Below, piece by piece: positions 63,463 through 63,844 of a DNA stretch of 63,844 bases. The notes below the pieces were generated by a model, which saw only the letters and a list, made by a program, of their open reading frames with translations, was not told the origin of the DNA and did no database searches. How positions within the stretch are numbered: position 1 is the stretch's first letter; each line of letters begins with the position of its first letter. Position numbers and translations under genes: made by a program. Source of the DNA: JAJCZB01 sp964350195 (lineage in GTDB: Bacteria; Babelota; Babeliae; Babelales; Vermiphilaceae); the NCBI GenBank assembly GCA_964350195.1, contig CAYGJB010000005.1, forward strand, positions 1 to 63,844, written 5' to 3'.

Positions 63463-63844
63463 GTCCTAAGACGCTAAAAATTGAATTTTAAAAAACGAGG
63501 CTCATCGAAGACTTAGTCTCGCGATTAGCTAAGAGATGTAGACAGTTGTTACCATGGTATATTCCTTACCATAAAATAAGATTAGAGCCTTAATTGTAAC
63601 AGCAGAAGACGCAAAGTCAATAATTACATCATAAGCGCGCTGGAAGACTTTTTCTTTCTTTAAGCAGTAAAACAGACACAGCCTAACTGTTAGCTGATCA
63701 AAAAATTGATATCTTTCAGGACTTCCACAACTAGCTAAAAAAATCCATCTAATTCGGGCTTTTCAAAACGTGAATTAAAGTAATAAGTAGCAACTTTTAG
63801 GAACATAAAAAGGGGTTAACTGCTATACTTTTTAGCAAAAACCC
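63463..63844. other. Gene-free right end
   Basis: AT-rich stretch with no ORF or RNA recognised. It contains the second copy of the dispersed repeat at 63769-63820. Confidence 0.5.
63769..63820. repeat. Dispersed repeat, copy 2
   Basis: Partner of 1032-1086 on the same strand; first 20 bases match at 18 positions, GAACATAAAA is identical and both end GGGTT(T)AAC. Confidence 0.5.

Overview
The window (about 63.8 kb, AT-rich, one 100-N scaffold gap) looks like a metagenome or single-cell contig from a Gram-negative, host-associated intracellular bacterium. The best fit is the phylum Dependentiae (TM6/Babeliae); this is inferred from gene content, with no rRNA or search behind it. Supporting signs are an NTT-family nucleotide translocase, a DUF2608 phosphatase-like protein, an F-box-like protein, a FUN14-like protein, many small signal-peptide proteins of unknown function, and an Omp85 protein with signal peptidase I and lipoproteins that prove a double envelope. 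Chlamydiae or Rickettsiales-like lineages are the main alternatives.

Layout. 0-9.2 kb is accessory: exported enzymes (DUF6492-like, M20, GNAT, Nudix, DUF2608), small secreted proteins, a decayed stretch with a broken IS5-family element, and diverged repeats, bounded by a 31-bp inverted repeat. 9.2-12.2 kb carries an APH-like kinase, a P-loop kinase and the nucleotide translocase. 12.4-14.7 kb holds a split PilB/GspE and a FUN14-like protein. 14.8-16.5 kb has HU, tRNA-Leu(UAA), tRNA-Cys(GCA) and two rhodaneses. 16.5-25.4 kb is one long minus-strand envelope operon: membrane protein, plsC, batABCDE, M23 peptidase, lepB. 25.6-32.7 kb has topA, a GNAT, a heparinase II/III protein and metG. 32.7-41.1 kb has a repeat protein interrupted by the gap, potABCD with a coupled His-rich membrane protein, and an Omp85 protein. 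41.2-48.9 kb has an acylphosphatase-like protein, gltX, an APC permease, an outer-membrane barrel, rpsU-rbfA-pilD, a pilin and a Sua5/YrdC protein. 49.1-53.7 kb has folC, an atpR-like gene, atpB, a giant atpE and a glycosyltransferase. 53.8-63.5 kb has a Cache-pLGIC receptor-channel, a CysK/CBS enzyme, small secreted proteins, DUF1499, an M50 protease, an MBL hydrolase, a glycosyltransferase and an ABC-2 exporter.

How it works together. The cell appears to import nucleotides (NTT), polyamines (Pot) and amino acids (APC) from a host, and to maintain a full envelope and a type IV pilus or competence apparatus (split PilB, PilD, pilin). The two most unusual items are the 739-residue protein joining a Cache sensor to a complete pentameric ligand-gated ion channel module, and the 321-residue ATP synthase c subunit made of four fused hairpins, one of which has lost its ion-binding carboxylate.
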